A stretch of 64,000 nucleotides of DNA, from NCBI GenBank assembly GCA_964017065.1, contig OZ024790.1:6685422-6749421 (forward strand), given 5' to 3'. A model generated the notes under the pieces. That model was not told the DNA's origin. It searched no databases and was given only the letters and a program-made list of their open reading frames with translations. The DNA is from Haliclona indistincta (Eukaryota; Porifera; Demospongiae; Haplosclerida; Chalinidae). Below, piece after piece: positions 61,476 to 64,000 of the stretch. Every line of letters starts with the position of its first letter. Position 1 is the stretch's first letter. A program made the position numbers and the translations under genes.

Positions 61476-61667
61476 ATGCGGACTATAATGACTACAAGGC
61501 ATCCTGTCTGCATACGTATTGGCTGCTATGGCAAACATTTCTTGCCATTTAAATACTGTAGACCATTCACTCATGACATAACAATAGATGGTGATAATAG
61601 ACCTAGCACAATTACCTATGACCAGAAGAAGGCTGAGTCACATTCCACTAAAGGAACTACTAGCTAG
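61476..61667 (+). other. Conserved open stretch, possible terminal exon
   Basis: 63 codons ending in a stop, including RIGCYGKHFLPFKYCRPF and YDQKKAESHST. The copy at 24933-25130 stays open too, with a 6-nt in-frame indel. It lies about 400 bp after the INPP4-like exon, but the phases do not join directly. The FLPFKYCRP block only loosely recalls an INPP4 C-terminus. Confidence 0.3.
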
Positions 61668-64000
61668 ATAGTGATGGAACACAAATAGCATTATAATACA
61701 AACACACAAAAAATTTAAATTTTAAATAAAGGTGAAAAATTTTTTTTCAACTATGAACATACCTATAATTGCTATACTATACAACGGTAGTGCTATACAA
61801 AGAATATTGAAATTTCATTCTTGCACGCATGCAGTCTTTGAGCAAGTATAACTGAAAACAAGCATAATAATAATAATTTATTATTGAAAACTACCTAAAC
61901 TACCTAGGTTATCTGGTCTTGAATTACAGCATAATATTAGATCCGCCAAAATTAACTCATTAATCTTATAATGTAGTATAAATTTTGTGCTGTGAAAAAA
62001 TGGTATGAGAACTAATGTGTGCACATGAAAAGATCACCTTCATCAACTTGCTCTATCTTCTAGTTTCACTAACCCAAGGCGGACCTGTACAATATGATGA
62101 CAACTGCTATTTTGCGGCTCATAATTTGTATGTCTTGTAGCTGTAACTCACTAAATTTTAAAAGTCCAAGCTCACAATACATGTAAACAACTTGCTTGTA
62201 GTGAAAGTAAAGCATTCCGAAATCAGCTTTTGGAGAACGTGCTGATACTACTGGTACTTGTGCTGAATTGAAACTAATTTCATTATCATGCGTGCATTGC
62301 CATTTGTTATTTAACCATGGCTTCTGTTTAGCCTAACCTTCTTTCTAGAAATAATTTAAGTAGCACCTAAAGTAAGAACCTTTACTGGCTACTACCTACT
62401 GTAGCTACTAGGTAGTAAAATTAACCTGAGCATTTCAAGCCTTTGTTATTTGTTTTGCAAATAATCATTGGTGACCACAATTACATGTGTGCTGTCAGTG
62501 ACCAAATCAAATGATACAAAAATTTTATAGACGAAATTTCTATGAATGTCACATGTTCATTCATTCATAGGTTATCTGGTCTGGTTATTTTAGGTTCTAC
62601 CATCCAAACACAGTAAAGAATTATTAATAGAAAATTCTAACTACTATGCATTTTAAGGGCAAGCCTGTACATTCAATATATTGACTGGAAAAAGACAGAT
62701 AATGATGTGGTATGCATCTGTGGTGAATAAATTTTGAGGGTGCATGTATTATGCTAAAACCTACATGTAAAGCTACATGCTATGTAGCTTTACATTCACT
62801 TAACAACGCATTTCCCTTCTCTGTTTGTGTGCCACAACCTGACATTGGGTCTCTCTCCCTCTAGGCGTTTTCATACGCATCTTCTGCAGTTTCGATGGTG
62901 AGGGTGGTTGGAGATTAGAGAAACTGGATTCAGCGACTAGACTGACGTACAAGGATATGATGGTCTGTACTTATAATCCATGTATAGTATTATAATTCAT
63001 CCATACAGTATTACAGCTATGTAGCTCATGTGAGAAAGGTGAATCAATCATAAAATTAATCTGCTTTTTATTTTTTAACACTGTTCATTGTGTCCGTTAA
63101 GTTAATTTACTTTAAGTTCAATCTCTTCTTTCATTAATGAATTTTAGCAATGAATCAATCAAGTTACTAGGAGATAAAGTGATTGTAGTTTTAGGATCAG
63201 CACACACTAGTGCTAAACAGATCTATTTGTAGGAGGATAACCTATCCTGGGAACATGTTGGCTCACTAAGAATCCCCCTCACAAGAGACAATGTATATCA
63301 AGCAAGCTCACAGCACTCAACAAAATGCATGAGACTTCCCCAATTTTTTCAAGAAAATAGATTTCAAGTTTGAGCGGCTAGTACAGGCGCGTATGAACAA
63401 TAATTATTAATTTTGCTAGACAAGTGATGATTCCTCTAGCTCTCATGTACAGTTCCATCTATACGCATCAGCTGTAGTGCAATGAAATTATTCACAGACA
63501 TGCATAGCTATAGAGAATCTATGATGAACAATCACACAATTATTACGCAAAACTAAAATTGGAAACCTATCTACACAGCGAAGCTAACACGTTCATTCGT
63601 ATGATAATGTATTATACATAATCATACATGTAGAAGTAATTTGGTACCACTTTTTAGTAGTAAATAATTCCTATTCTTTTTTTAACTGTCACAAAATTTT
63701 TGGTCGTGAAACTTAGAAAGCTATAGTATGATCAAAGCAAGCTCGTTGATTGTACATGTATAAGTTCAAGGTTAAAGATACTTACAGTTAAAATACCAAC
63801 TAACAATTCATCGATCAATTTGTCCCATTTGAGAATTGTCTTTGTGCAGTACAATTTTAAAAGTAATGGTTGACACTATGTAAGTTCTTTCTATTGAAGC
63901 AAGCTGTTATAATACTGTTTTGTCTAAAGTCTGAGTTCCCTGAAGTTACTGTAATGACAAAGTTAGAGAAAATTTTGAATCACCTATGCCCAGCAGATTT

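Larger units (their letters stand above)
59932..64000. repeat. Segmental duplication block (copy 2, part b)
   Basis: Collinear with 17555-19070 and then 24900-27570, lacking the 5.6 kb TIR element of copy 1. Reaches the end of the window. Confidence 0.85.

Overview
The window looks like nuclear DNA of a compact invertebrate genome, most likely a demosponge. The basis is AT-rich sequence, many introns of only about 45-120 bp with clean GT-AG sites, Ig/Fn3 receptors and tetraspanins, and a very dense and varied transposon load (rve integrases, MULE-OTU, THAP, LINE, gag, tRNA-type SINE, many foldback MITEs). The taxon is inferred. No prokaryotic feature or CRISPR array is present. Spliced models below were built by hand; every intron used in the intact models keeps reading phase, and that phase agreement is the main evidence for them.

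Layout. 0.8-8.9 kb: an intact rve integrase gene (824-2333, -), a truncated LTR/gag fragment (2.7-3.6 kb, -), three non-autonomous TIR elements, and a frameshifted Cys-rich pseudogene. 9.28-14.88 kb: a head-to-head receptor pair. On the minus strand lies a 12-exon Ig-Fn3-Fn3-TM receptor with four canonical ITIM motifs in an exon-modular tail; on the plus strand lies a 7-exon Ig/Fn3-like receptor with a nine-heptad N-glycosylation/coiled-coil stalk. 16.6-27.6 kb: mostly non-coding duplicated sequence with an INPP4-like pseudo-exon, interrupted by a 5.6 kb TIR element (19260-24896). 27650-30798: a DNA transposon with about 423 bp TIRs, a perfect 6-bp TSD and a 4-exon integrase gene. 31.6-36.1 kb: a 17-exon minus-strand gene that reads in frame through two consecutive tetraspanins (8 TM). 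36.7-42.1 kb: a THAP-bearing element, a MAST-like PDZ gene fragment and a MULE-SWIM-CXXC-OTU transposase pseudogene. 42.5-64 kb: a second copy of tetraspanin, receptor pair and downstream non-coding block, in the same order.

The central theme is tandem segmental duplication. The plus-strand receptor survives in both copies. The second ITIM receptor is dead (nonsense codon, frameshift, 3 kb nested transposon inside an exon, lost 3' half), and the second tandem tetraspanin has lost its 5' half and two splice sites. Transposon ends sit at several breakpoints. The ITIM receptor, its divergently transcribed partner and the double tetraspanin are all membrane proteins, and together they form a candidate, apparently uncharacterised, recognition-receptor cluster. 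That functional reading is inference; the gene structures and duplication are seen directly.
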